Position numbers and translations under genes: made by a program. Below, piece after piece: positions 44,096 through 54,682 of a DNA stretch of 64,000 bases. Position 1 is the first letter of the stretch. Every line of letters begins with the position of its first letter. Under the pieces are notes generated by a model. The model saw nothing but the letters and a program-made list of their open reading frames with translations, was not told where the DNA came from and did not search any database. Source of the stretch: Lysinibacillus pakistanensis (GTDB lineage Bacteria; Bacillota; Bacilli; Bacillales_A; Planococcaceae); the NCBI GenBank assembly GCA_001312325.1, contig BBDJ01000003.1:124001-188000 (forward strand), in the 5' to 3' direction.

Positions 44096-44215
44096 GCTCA
44101 AAAGCGAAACGAGGGGCACGAGGAAATGGTAAGAGGAAAAGGTAAATAAACCCTTGATGTTTTTTTAAACGACAATCTATAATTATATGTAACCGAATTA
44201 TAGTTGCCTATGAGG

Positions 44216-44278
44216 ACACCTCAAGGAATTGCTGATTATTTTCTGTATAATCAGTATCCTTGTGGTGTTTTTTTTGTT
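44216..44278 (+). terminator. Large composite hairpin terminator
   Basis: Outer arms ACACCTCAAGGA (44216-44227) and TCCTTGTGGTGT (44256-44267) enclose an inner stem CTGATTAT/ATAATCAG (44232-44239, 44247-44254), followed by eight or more T. Nothing coding lies directly upstream, so it may end a non-coding RNA or shield the convergent repressor gene. Confidence 0.7.
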
Positions 44279-44429
44279 GGTAATAACTGCCTCCATATAG
44301 GAAGCAGTTAACAAAAGAATGTTTAATTACAACAAAAGATCGTTAGGAGTGATAAAAAAAATTTTTTCCTCAAGCTAAAAAGAAAGTAGTGATTAAAGAT
44401 AGTAATTAAGAGTTGAGTTTGTTCATTCA

Positions 44430-45165
44430 TTATTGCTCATTGGGGTTAATTTCGACAGTTTGTACTTGTCCGATGATATTAATATCAGACATGTTATGAA
44501 TTAGTATTGGCGGAAATTGAACATTTTCAGCTTGTAAAGTAATTTGGTCTTGATTATTAACAAAGACGCGACGGATATATATATAGTTTTGATAGGAAAC
44601 TAAATATATCTTGCCTATTTCTAAATTATTTTTATCTATCATATCTAGTCTACGACACAAGACTTTTGAGTCTTTTACTATATTAGAGCCTTTCATACTA
44701 TCATCGGGGCTAATTATATAGAAAAAGGACTCCTCAGGCATATCTTTGTTATGTTTGAACTCATACTGAATAATATTTGCCTCAGATAAATTTAGTATAC
44801 CGTTAGTTGTACCATACACAGGTATGAGGGAAAGTTGAGATTCATCTATATTTTTTTAGAATCATTTCATTAAGTATTGCTGGAGGAATATATAAATCGA
44901 CTTCTGAATCAGGATTCATTCTTTCTACAGCACTATCGATTAATCTTACAGCGTGATCATAACCTTCTTGCGTTCTACCTAATAACCAATCGATTGAAAC
45001 ATCGAAGTAATCAGCGATCTTTTCTAAAGTTTCGAAATCTGGCTGGTGTTCATTACGCTCATACTTACCTAAAGCAGAAAAAGAAATATCTAATTCATCT
45101 GCCATTTTTCTTAGACTATAGTCTAATTCATTTCTAAGAAAACGTAGTCGTTCACCAAAGTTCAT
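44430..45165 (-). CDS. Second phage repressor: XRE HTH with S24 (LexA-like) domain
   Basis: ~244 residues after one T-run indel at 44851-44857. The N-terminal HTH (FGERLRFLRNELDYSLRKMADELDISFSALGKYER) is joined to a LexA/CI C-terminal domain with the nucleophile region SPDDSMKGSN. Where the catalytic Lys is expected the sequence reads YIYIRRV, so Lys seems replaced by Arg and autocleavage may be impaired. ATG 45165 chosen by its GAGGTG site. CI-type repressor of the divergent module. Confidence 0.82.
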
Positions 45166-45198
45166 ATATTTCACCTCAGTATATGATTATATCTTATT

Positions 45199-45271
45199 GT
45201 GTCCAAAAAGGGAAAAACTAATTGACAGTGTCCGAAAAGGGATATAAAATAGAGTTGTGTACGAAAAGGGA
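45199..45271. promoter_or_regulatory. Three phased operators and promoter of the second switch
   Basis: Three 15-bp sites, GTGTCCAAAAAGGGA (45199-45213), GTGTCCGAAAAGGGA (45228-45242) and GTGTACGAAAAGGGA (45257-45271), start exactly 29 bp apart. The middle one lies within a promoter TTGACA (45222-45227) - 17 bp - TAAAAT (45245-45250) reading right. They sit between the divergent repressor and Cro-like genes. Confidence 0.75.
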
Positions 45272-45289
45272 ACGAAAGGAGGAATATGA

Positions 45290-45500
45290 ATGCTAGATGC
45301 AATAAAAGTAAATCTAGAAAAAAATTACTTTAGAGAGAGCTAATCAAGGTTTAAGTGCACATGAATTATCGTTAAAAGCAGGTCTTAGTAAAAATGTAGT
45401 GTCAAATGTGGAACGTGGTTATGTAAAGCCACGACTACATACTATAGGAAAAATTGTAAATGCGCTCGGAAAAAGATTAGAAGATTTCATTGAAAAATAA
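45290..45500 (+). CDS. Cro-like XRE regulator of the second switch
   Basis: 69 residues after one A-run indel near 45328. HTH is ANQGLSAHELSLKAGLSKNV followed by SNVERGYVKPR. AAGGAGG site; first gene rightward from the three operators. Confidence 0.65.
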
Positions 45501-45512
45501 AGGAGAAATTAT

Positions 45513-46281
45513 ATGAACCAATTAGTATTTGTTGAAAACAATGAGGTTGTTACTGATAGCTTGACTATTGCTGAGATGTTTGGAAAAGATCATGGAAATG
45601 TTTTAAAGGATATTCGAAAACAAGTTGAGTATGCTGGAGAAGAATTTGCCCAAGTAAATTTTTACAGCGGCTCATATTTAGACAAGAACAACCAGTCAAG
45701 ACCAAAGTTTAATCTTACAGAGGATGCTTTCGCATTAGTGGTTTTCAGCTACAACACAAAAGAAGCTGTTCAAACCAAAATCAAATTCATTCAAGAGTTT
45801 AGGAGAATGAAGGAGTTTATACAAAAGCAGGCTTATACACCGACAGATAATACGATTGAATTTGAGAAGCATTTAATTGGAGTAAAATACACATCAGAGA
45901 TTCTTCGTGTGGACGAGCCATCAAAAATCCGAATGCTAGAAGAAGCTCATAAACAACATGGCGTACCAACAAATCATTTGCCAGTGTATGTAGAAGAAGA
46001 ATTAAAAGTATCTTTGACACAATTGTTGAAAGAACATGATGTAAAAATGAGTGCTGCTAAAGCAAATACTAGGTTAATTGAGTTAGGGTTGCTTGAAATT
46101 AAGGAACGACCAAGCTCAAAGGGTGGAACGAAAGAGTTTAAGTCACTTACGAATGAAGGACAGTATTTCGCTCAAACGCCATCAGCCTCATAATTCAAAA
46201 GAAACACAGCCCTTGTATTATCCATCTAAATTCAGTGAGCTAATTCCATTACTGTTAGGTCAAGTGAAAGAGGTATCATAA
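45513..46281 (+). CDS. Rha-family phage regulatory protein
   Basis: ~255 residues after one indel near 46172. The N-terminal Rha domain has TIAEMFGKDHGNVLKDIRK and a FNLTEDAFALVVFSY stretch. The C-terminal antirepressor-type domain ends PHNSKETQPLYYPSKFSELI. Rha-type proteins interfere with phage regulation. Completes a repressor/Cro/antirepressor set. Confidence 0.8.
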
Positions 46282-46303
46282 ATGTTTCGGGAAAATAAAA
46301 AAA

Positions 46304-46342
46304 GCCATGTCTTAAGTTGCAGCTTAAAACATGACATAAATT
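46304..46342 (+). terminator. Hairpin after Rha gene
   Basis: TGTCTTAAG...CTTAAAACATGAC arms form a stem-loop downstream of the Rha gene; there is an A tract on the left, so it may also act on leftward transcripts. Confidence 0.45.
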
Positions 46343-46436
46343 TGAGTACATCTACTCTAATTTGTTTCAACACAACAAATTGTAACATAAATTTGTTACT
46401 TTATGAAGTAGATGTTACTCCTATTAGGAGGAGCAT

Positions 46437-46620
46437 ATGAAAACACATAAAAAAACCACGTTCTTTAACATATTATGTATCAATGTTTGAGGAAATAAAG
46501 GATAACCACAACATAGACATTTTAAAATACGACTCATTTGAAAGTTTTGTGATTGATTTCTTTTCACTTTTAAACAAAGAAGAAATGGATGTCCTCATTT
46601 TAAGGAGGACAATGGCATGA
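46437..46620 (+). CDS. Hypothetical small protein
   Basis: 60 residues after one A-run indel at 46449-46455 (MKTHKKPRSLTYYVSMFEEI...). GGAGGAG site. Acidic helical C-terminus; overlaps the next start (ATGA). Confidence 0.45.
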
Positions 46621-46745
46621 ATGAGAAGGAACAACAAAAATTTTTAAACTTAGTGCAAGAATTCGCGGAATGTATGGGAGTGTTACCACCCAAATCGGTT
46701 GATATTTGGTATTGGTGGCAGGAGGCAGTAGAAAAAAATGAGTGA
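46617..46745 (+). CDS. Hypothetical small protein
   Basis: 42 residues: MNEKEQQKFLNLVQEFAECM, then VDIWYWWQEAVEKNE. Too short for confident family assignment. Overlaps both neighbours. Confidence 0.4.
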   Translation: MNEKEQQKFLNLVQEFAECMGVLPPKSVDIWYWWQEAVEKNE

Positions 46746-46872
46746 CTTTCAGTTATTAGATCTCAAAAACTTTGGTTTCTTATCTAAAAGCAATCAGCCA
46801 TATCTTAAGCGAATGAACCAGTTATTAATTAAGCAAATTGAAAAAAGGCAACTTTTAAACACTCTCGTATGA
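46738..46872 (+). CDS. Hypothetical small protein
   Basis: 44 residues starting MSDFQLLDLKNFGFLSKSNQ, behind AGGAGG located in the preceding gene. Basic C-terminus. Unknown function; may be fused to the previous frame if the A-run holds an extra base. Confidence 0.4.
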   Translation: MSDFQLLDLKNFGFLSKSNQPYLKRMNQLLIKQIEKRQLLNTLV

Positions 46873-46886
46873 GGGTGTTTTTTTCA
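46859..46886 (+). terminator. Intrinsic terminator
   Basis: AACACTCTC and GAGGGTGTT with a 4-base loop and T7 tract. Confidence 0.8.
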
Positions 46887-46976
46887 TTGAAAGGAGTGAG
46901 AATGATGTAGATATATGAAAATAGCAATAGAATTACCTTCATTATCCATGTATATTTATGTATAAGGAGGGGTTAT

Positions 46977-47508
46977 GTGAGAAAAACAAATTTGATATTG
47001 ACACTGGTTATCTTGGTTTTACTTAGTGCGTGTTCTTCAGGAAATACAAGTAAAAATTCAGATAAGTCAATTGAACCTATCATTGATGCGACACAATTTA
47101 GTAAAATCAATCGTGCTCAATTAGTTGAAATTATGGGGGAACCTGAAAAGATTGAGGACTATGAATGGTCAGTACCAAAAACTAACAAAAGCATTGTAGG
47201 TAAATTGTATATTTACGAAAAAAAATAAGTTTGAATTTGTATTATTTGATGATATTGTTACAAGACTTAACGTTTATTCAGGTCAATATTGGGGATATGA
47301 TGACTCTACAATAAATTTTGAAGAGAAAGATGATATATTCCCTTTATTCGGTATAGAGCATAATAATCAAATAAAGAAAGTAGCAGATACAAATTACGCT
47401 TTAAGATTTAGTCCTGTTTCCGATAAAATTGATGATGTGTGGATTCAAGAGATAAAAGATAAAACTATCGGAATCGCTAAATTCACATATGATTCTACTT
47501 ACTTCTAA
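46977..47508 (+). CDS. Lipoprotein of unknown function (cargo)
   Basis: ~176 residues from GTG 46977 (GGAGGGG site) after one A-run indel at 47219-47226. The signal sequence ends in lipobox LLSACSS (Cys ~19). The rest has no recognised domain. A phage-borne lipoprotein expressed in the lysogen could block superinfection or alter the surface; this is speculation. Confidence 0.6.
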
Positions 47509-47522
47509 AGGGAGGGACTGTA

Positions 47523-47864
47523 TTGGCTCAGAATAAAGTTCTTGCAGGAGATTATGAAGGAAAAAAACATAATGATTGGTCAACAAGGTTTCTTTAGTAA
47601 GGAGGAAGTTTTTTTTATTCACAGGTTTTACTAAAAAAATTTCCTTTAAATAAAGAAACTGTAGATTCCTACGAATTGATTACTGAAGAGCATAGAAAAA
47701 GTGCAGTCAGTGGTGTCGCTCGTGGATTAGTGGGTGGTGCGTTACTAGGTCCAGTCGGCCTATTAGCGGGTTTATCTGCTAAAAATAAAGGAACTCATAC
47801 TTTAGCTATTGAATTCAAGGACGGAAAGAAAAGTTTAATTGAAATTAATGAAAAAAATTTATAA
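47523..47864 (+). CDS. Glycine-rich hypothetical protein
   Basis: ~112 residues from TTG 47523 after three homopolymer indels (47561-47567, 47610-47617 and 47633-47639). A Gly-zipper-like stretch ARGLVGGALLGPVGLLAGL (about 65-85) may insert into or lie on a membrane. Follows the lipoprotein gene by 14 bases, so the two form one unit. Confidence 0.5.
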
Positions 47865-47884
47865 AGTATTTATGCAAAAAAATG

Positions 47885-47915
47885 TTTTAAGCACTCCTAG
47901 CGAGTGCTTTTTATT
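47885..47915 (+). terminator. Intrinsic terminator
   Basis: AAGCACTC / GAGTGCTT with a 5-base loop and T-rich tail; marks the right edge of the accessory island. Confidence 0.75.
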
Positions 47916-47938
47916 ATGCCTAGAAAGAAGGTGGGGAT

Positions 47939-50452
47939 ATGTCAGTACGAACAACGATGACCTTAACAGATAGAATGACAGGTACTTTGCAAAAGATGAT
48001 GAAAGCTATGAACAGTACGATTCGTGCGATGGAACAGATGCATACAGCATCTAACAGAGCTGGTGATATGCGTAGTTTACAACGAGCTAGGCGAGATATA
48101 GAGAGTGCTAATGCATCTTTCGAGCGTTTAAGAGCTAGTGCCAGGTTAGCAGGTAGTGAAGGGCAGAATGCAGGTAATAGGTTACGAAATAGCTTGAATA
48201 GTATTCGTGATAGTGCAAATTCAGCACCAGTAGTGTGCGCACTTTGCTAACGAGTCTTTTGGGGTTTGCAGCTGCGTACTTTTCTATACAAGGAATTGCT
48301 AATGGTTTTAATAAATTTGCTCAGGCATCGGATAACTACTCTAATACAAATGCTCGATTGACCAATATTAATGACGGTCTACAAACGCAAGCAGAATTGC
48401 AAGACAAGATCTACAGAGCTGCACAACGTAGCTTAAGTGCATATAACGACACCGCCGCAAGCGTGGCTAAATTAAATCTATTAGCAGGAGATGCTTTTGG
48501 TAGTAATGATGAAGCTATACGTTTTAGTGAATTGATGAATAAATCTTTCGCCGTGTCTGGTGCAGGTGGGCAGGAAAAGGCTGCTGGTATGCACCAATTA
48601 ACTCAGGCGATGGCATCTGGACGTTTACAAGGAGATGAGTTTACGTCTATAACCGAAAATGCACCCTTATTAGCTAGAGCCATTGCGGATTCGGTAGGAA
48701 AAAGTATGGGTGAGCTAAAAAAAGATGTCCTCAGACGGAGAAATTACAGCAGACATTATTAAGACTGCGCTATTTAATGCTGCAGATGATATAGAGGACA
48801 AATTTAGTAAGATGCCATTAACATTTTCAGATGCTATGACCGTATTTAAAAACTGGGCACAAACTGGATTTGCTCCTTTGTTTACACGTTTTAGCGAATT
48901 TATTAATTCAGATGCATTCGGTGTATTAGCCGGTCATGCAATGATGTTTGTTAATTTATTTGTATCTGGTATATCACTCGTATTCGATGCTTTAGAAAGT
49001 CTTTATAACACAATTGGGGCAGTTGGGCAATTTATGTATGATAATGCTAATTGGACTGTTCCTATTTTGGTAATTATTGGTACAGTTATTGGTTCAATCG
49101 TTGCTATATTAGCTACTAAATATGCCATTTTAGGTTTAATTAGAGTAGCTACAATGGCATGGGCAGCAGCTCAATGGGTAGTTAATGCAGCCTTTTTAGC
49201 TAGCCCTATCACATGGATTTTAATCGCTATCATTGCAGTGATTGCATTAGTTGTAATGGCGATGGTCATGTGGGGCGAGCAAACAGCCACCGTAGTAGGT
49301 TTTGTAGCAGGAATATTTGCCGCATTAGGTGTGTTTATATTGAATCAATTTATAAACATAGCTAATTTCTTAACGATATTTGCAGAATTCTTTATTAATC
49401 TTTTCATTGACCCTGTGTATGCAGTGAAGAAGTTATTTTATGACCTTGTTAAAATGGTGGTTGACAATATGGAGGCTATGGCAGGGTCGTTTGATGCAGC
49501 TGCGACATTCTTAGGGAACGCATTTGTTGCTGGAGCTAACATTGCCATTAGAGCAGTAAACTGGGTTATTGAAGCTCTAAAAAAAATACCTGGTATTGAG
49601 CTAGACACGATGAAAGAATTATCAACTGGTAAATCTAATGTTGTTACAGAGCATTGGCGGAATTTTGTAGGTAATCTAAAACCACCAACTAGTGATAAAA
49701 ACGTAGTTAGTCTACCGAAAACCGACTTAATGAGTATTCCAGATGCTTTTAATAAAGCTAACGAATGGGCTTACAATGGTACAATGAAGGCCGCAGATAA
49801 AGTGAGTGGTTTGGTCGATAAAGCGAAAAGTTTAGCTGGATTAGGTAAAGATAATAAAAACAAAGACAACCCATTCCTTGATAAGGCTAGTTTGATGGAC
49901 AATGTCGTGAACACAGCTCCATCAGAAACAGGATTAGGAGCTAAAAATGACCCTAATAAAGGGAAAGTGAAGGGAGGCAAACTTGATAAGGTAGGAAAGA
50001 TTGAGGATAAAATTAATCTTGCAGATGAATATCTTGAATTATTTAAGGACATTGCAGAAGGCAAAGCGATTAACAACATCGTATCATTAACACCAAATTT
50101 ACAGGTGCATAATAATTTTGAAGATACGGCTGGTAGTGTGCTAAGTAAGGTCCTTAATAAAATTGACGACTTATCAAATGTTAGTGGCTATGCGGCTAAA
50201 TTAAATGACTTTGTTTCACAATCGTTGAATTCTCCAATGAGGGATGAAGTGAGTGTATCGAAGGAAGTTCGGGAAAATGTATCTGTCTCTCAATATAGAT
50301 CAACCCAAACATCAAACACATACAAAAGTGAACCGAAGATTTATTTCACAGGAGATATTCATAAAGATATAGATGTAAATGATATCGTAAAAGCTATTAC
50401 ACAGGAATTAAAAGACGAACAAGACCGTTCAGTTGAGGGGGTTTATGGATGA
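47939..50452 (+). CDS. xkdO: Tail tape measure protein (XkdO-like)
   Basis: ~837 residues over two indels (near 48230 and 48720). The N-terminal coiled coil (residues 1-100) is followed by a tape-measure domain with GAGGQEKAAGMHQLTQAMASGR and NAPLLARAIADSVG. Several membrane-like helices lie in the middle (TVPILVIIGTVIGSIVAILA, WILIAIIAVIALVVMAMVM). Its length sets tail length; it is short compared with PBSX XkdO. Confidence 0.85.
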
Positions 50453-51162
50453 CAACTGGTATTTACCTAAGTGCTAAGAATGATTCTGAAGGTTTTCGTA
50501 TTCCAGTGAACCCCTCTGAACTACCTTTTAAACTCGCTGCCGATGGTGAAGAGTTTAAGATTGCTAAAACTGGGACAGTGAACGTTTCTAAACCGATGCA
50601 ACTTCCTGAAATAGCTTTTTCATCGTTTTTCCCAGCAACTGATACACATTATGCTGAAACACAGTTTGTTGAACCAAAAAAAGTATATAGATCAGATAAC
50701 TAAGTGGATGGCTGAAGAAACGGTCATTCGCTTTATTTATGTCGGTGGCTCATTTTCGATTAATGACCTGGTTACGATTGAGAGTTTTGAAGCTAAGGAT
50801 CAGTTTGGTACTGCTGATGTTGATTATTCAATTTCATTAAAAAAAATACGTACCCTTTGGATTTAAAAAAAATGGAACTAGTAAAGAAGCAAACAGAAAC
50901 TGTTAAATCCGTAGATAAAAAGCCGACAGAACAGGTCGTGAAAAAGGAAGCACCTAGAGAGAACCCGAAGCCAGTGCCACAAACGTATAGCTTGGTAAAG
51001 GGTGATTCTTTATGGAAAATTGCTCAGAAGTATACAGGGAACGGTGCTAATTATAAGGCTTTACAATCACTGAATGGTATTAAAGATAGTGATTTAAGAA
51101 GGTTACCAATCGGTTTAAAAGTGAAAATACCGCCTGAGTGGACAGCTAAAAAAATGAGGTGA
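50449..51162 (+). CDS. xkdP: LysM-domain tail protein, XkdP-like
   Basis: ~236 residues with indels in A-runs at 50678-50684 and 50841-50848. The C-terminal LysM domain (about 180-235) reads SLVKGDSLWKIAQKYTGNGA. It binds the inner tail tube end or peptidoglycan. Overlaps the tape measure stop by 4 bases. Confidence 0.85.
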
Positions 51163-51167
51163 CAAGC

Positions 51168-52123
51168 ATGGAAGTTCTAGTCGATAATCGTGACGGAAAT
51201 ATTTATGAAGTACCTGTCACCTCAATAAACTGGAAGACTGAGAAAACTGGCAAGGCTTCAGAACTGAATGTTACTTTGTTAAATCCAAAACCACTTGAGG
51301 ATAAAGTTGTATCTGGTGCAATTGTGCGAGTAATAGATGGTACACATAAGGTTTTCTACGGTTATTCGTTTAAAGCAGGTTTCGGGAAGAACAGTGAATT
51401 TAAAATTACTGCTTATGATCAGTTGAAGTATTTAATGTATAACGACACGTATGTAATTCCCTCAATGCAGGCAGAGGTAGCTATTGCTCGTATTTGCGGT
51501 CAGGCCGGACGCTCGTTAAATACTATAGCCAATACAGGGTTTACAGCACCAGCAATGGTTGAGGAAGATAAAAAGGCATTAGATGTCATTATGAAGTACA
51601 TCGATTCAGCATCGTAGCTACAAATCAAAGTTTTGTCTTCATGGATAATTTCGGATCTCTTGGCCTGCACAATATTAAAGACATGATTATTCCACCTACA
51701 GATTTTTATATTGGCGAGGAAAGTCTTTTGTATGACTTCGATTATTCAGTGTCTATTGAGGATGCGTACAACAAAATTAAATTAGTAGTAGATGACAAAA
51801 AGGCATCAAAGCGAAAAGTGTTTATTGCACAGGATAGTGGCAATATAGCCAAATGGGGGCAGCTTCAGTATTACAAAAAGGTAGACGAAAATATGACATC
51901 AGCACAAGTGGAAAGTCTGTTAGATGCTTTATTGGCTGTACACAACAAAGAGAAGAAAGAGTTATCTTTAAAGTGTCTAGGTGACTGGCGAGTCCGCGCT
52001 GGAAAGATGGTCTTTATCTATATTGAAAAATTGGGACTGAAGCAATTGTTTTTAGTGGAAGCTTGTACACACGATTGGTCAGCAAAAGTCCATACAATGA
52101 CTTTAGAATTGAAGGTGGTTTAA
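51168..52123 (+). CDS. xkdQ: Baseplate hub protein, XkdQ-like
   Basis: ~318 residues with one indel near 51610. Beta-rich; VRVIDGTHKVFYGYSF and SLKCLGDWRVRAGKMVFIYI fit the late control/XkdQ hub family. ATG 51168 chosen by its GAGGTG site. Overlaps the next start. Confidence 0.82.
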
Positions 52124-52561
52124 TGAGTTTACTAGATTTAATAAAAACAACGGCAATGGCTGCTTTTCAAGCATCTAATCCTGTAAACATTATTTTGGGT
52201 GAGGTTATTGAAGCAAAGCCATTAAAAATTGAAGTACACTCGAAGCTCATCTTAACGGATGAGTTTTTACTTGTTGCTGAACACCTTACAAGACATGACC
52301 GGGTTGTATCAGTTCAATATGAATATCCAAAAAACTTTTCTAAAGGTCAAATCGGTGATGAACTAAAACAAGCAAGCTCTAAACGAAAAAAACATAAGTG
52401 ATCCTTACTCAAACCCATACGAGGATTATGAAATGAAGTATGCAAAACTAACCTTTGAAGATGGGCTTAAGGAAGGTGACAAGGTAGTGCTGCATAGGGT
52501 ACAGGGTGGCCAAAAGTATTTTATATCAGATCGATATAAGGAAGGTGATAAAGTATGGTAA
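52123..52561 (+). CDS. xkdR: XkdR-like protein (DUF2577)
   Basis: ~145 residues after one A-run indel at about 52386-52392; without it the product stops at 92. MSLLDLIKTTAMAAFQASNP and LTFEDGLKEGDKVVLHRVQGGQKY are characteristic of DUF2577. Baseplate component, between hub and XkdS. Confidence 0.82.
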
Positions 52562-52971
52562 TACCAACAGACGGGATAACAATTACACCGGAAATTGAAG
52601 TAGTGGACGCTGCGCAATTACCAACTAGGACGTACAAATTGGATTTCGCAAAAGGTCGCTGCGGAGGTTTTATCGATGGTCAAAAAGCAATGGAGCAAGC
52701 AATATTTAAAGTATTGAATACTGTGCGCTTCAAGCACTTAATCTACACGGACAATTACGGCTTTGAAAATATGATTGGACATGATGAGTTGTATGTACGC
52801 GGTGATCTTGGAAGACGTATTCAGGAAGCGTTACTACAAGATGAGCGTATTACCAGTTTATCAAACTTCAGTTTAGAATTTGTCACAAAAGATGATGTAC
52901 TTGTCGATTTTATAGCGCATACAATCTACGGTGACGTACAACTTTTGAAGGAGGCGGTGAGACTTGCTTGA
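52555..52971 (+). CDS. xkdS: XkdS-like protein (DUF2634)
   Basis: 138 residues, intact. A gp25-like fold is suggested by EQAIFKVLNTVRFKHLIYTDN and GDLGRRIQEALLQDERI. Baseplate wedge protein. Overlaps both neighbours. Confidence 0.85.
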   Translation: MVIPTDGITITPEIEVVDAAQLPTRTYKLDFAKGRCGGFIDGQKAMEQAIFKVLNTVRFKHLIYTDNYGFENMIGHDELYVRGDLGRRIQEALLQDERITSLSNFSLEFVTKDDVLVDFIAHTIYGDVQLLKEAVRLA

Positions 52972-54057
52972 ATATTTAGAAGCTCAAACCTTTGAAAAAT
53001 GCCTAACTGAATTGTTGGAACGAGTACCAGATGATGTTGATAAGCGAGAAGGCAGTGTTATTTATGATGCTCTTGCACCAACAGCTTTAAAACTCGCTGA
53101 AACATACTGGGATATGGCTGTATTATATAGACGTACTTTTGCTGCAACAGCAGATGGGATTGATCTTGAAAAACGTGTAAATGAGCATGGGGTAGAGCGT
53201 AAAAAAAGCTGGCAAAGCTATAAGGCGTGCTGTATTTACTGATCGAGATGGTCAACCGTTGAATGTAGCTTTAAATAGCCTTTACCGCCTAGATGAATTA
53301 TTATATCGAGTTATCGAAGCCATAGCACCAGGAGAGTTTAAAGTAGAGGCACAAACAGCGGGGGCGGTTGGGAATAGAGACTACGGCGAATTACTTCCAG
53401 TAGAAGCTAACAACAAATTAGGTAAAGCAATACTAGCTGATGTACTTGTGCCAGGTGAAGATGAAGAGTCTGATGAATCTTTATATCAAAAATATTTAGA
53501 GCATATCAGGGACAAAGCATTTGGTGGTAATCGAGCAGATTATCGAAAAAAAGGTCAGAGCTATACAAGGTGTAGGCGGTGTAAGGCTACGGCGTGCTCC
53601 ATACGGTGGGGGAACAGTAAAAGTCATTATTATTGATTCTGATTTCAATGCTCCTACCTCTGAATTTATCGCATATGTGCAAGAAATCATTGATCCTGTT
53701 GAATTTAAGGGGGATGGTTACGGAACTGCACCGATTGGTCATGTAGTGACTGTTGAAGGTGTGGGTGTAGTTGACATTACTATTGAATGTGAAATCATTC
53801 TAAATGGTGTAACAATCGGTCAAATAGAAGCACAAGCAAATGAAATTCTTGAAGAATATTTCGCAGAACTACGTGCGAATTGGTACAAGGATTTAGATAT
53901 TAATGTACGAATCACTCACATTGAATCAAGATTATTGGAAATTGAAGGCCTGGAGGATATTGCATCAACGTTGTTAAATAACATTGCTAGCAATATCAGT
54001 TTGATGGAGGAGATTCCAGAGCTTGCTAGTGTTGTGCTGAAGGAAGTGGGATTATGA
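52964..54057 (+). CDS. xkdT: Baseplate J-like protein XkdT
   Basis: ~363 residues from TTG 52964, with indels in A-runs near 53200-53206 and 53547-53552. VPDDVDKREGSVIYDALAPTA and ATADGIDLEKRVNEHG at the start, then ADVLVPGEDEESDESLYQKY, are the Baseplate_J signature. Builds the baseplate wedge. Confidence 0.9.
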
Positions 54058-54678
54058 GTAATGATTTCATGAATGAGCTACCCTTTTATTATCGGGATAT
54101 TAGAGAGTTTCAGGAGTTGTCAGAAACGGTCGTATTGGACTGGGACAAGCTCAGTGAAGCTTTTTTTTAATACAGAAAAAGACCAATTTATTTTATCTTC
54201 CGGAGAGGCTGCTATTACCATACGTGAAAAAGATTTCGGGATTATTGCGGACCGTCGCACAGAAACATTAGAATTTCGAAAGTCAAGGCTACTCGCAAGA
54301 ATGCAAGAAATTTCAACATTAGTTTATGAATATCTAAAGAGTATTCTGGACTCACTTCTGGGTAAGGGTACTTATGAAATAGATTTAGATATTAATCGAT
54401 TTGAAATGGATGTATTTGTAACACCTGAAACAATCTATTACAAGGAAGTAAAAAAACTTAGTAGAACGAATCGTACCATTAAATATAGCACTTAGAACGG
54501 CTCGTAAATTCAAAATGGTGAGCGATGTTATATCCCAAGCTTTCTTGCGTCAGGCTCAGAAATAACATTACATCCAATAAATATTGATAACATTGAACAA
54601 CACGTACGTAACAACAACTTAGCTGGTTTCAAAACAGCTTCAACGATTACAATAATGCCAATATTAGGAGAGGAGTGA
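54054..54678 (+). CDS. xkdU: Tail protein, XkdU-like (DUF2313)
   Basis: ~207 residues after indels at the T-run 54163-54170, the A-run near 54450-54456 and a missing G near 54545. NELPFYYRDIREFQELSETV at the start and a C-terminal GFKTASTITIMPILGEE fit the YmfQ-like family. Bridges the baseplate and fibre. Confidence 0.78.
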
Positions 54679-54682
54679 TACT

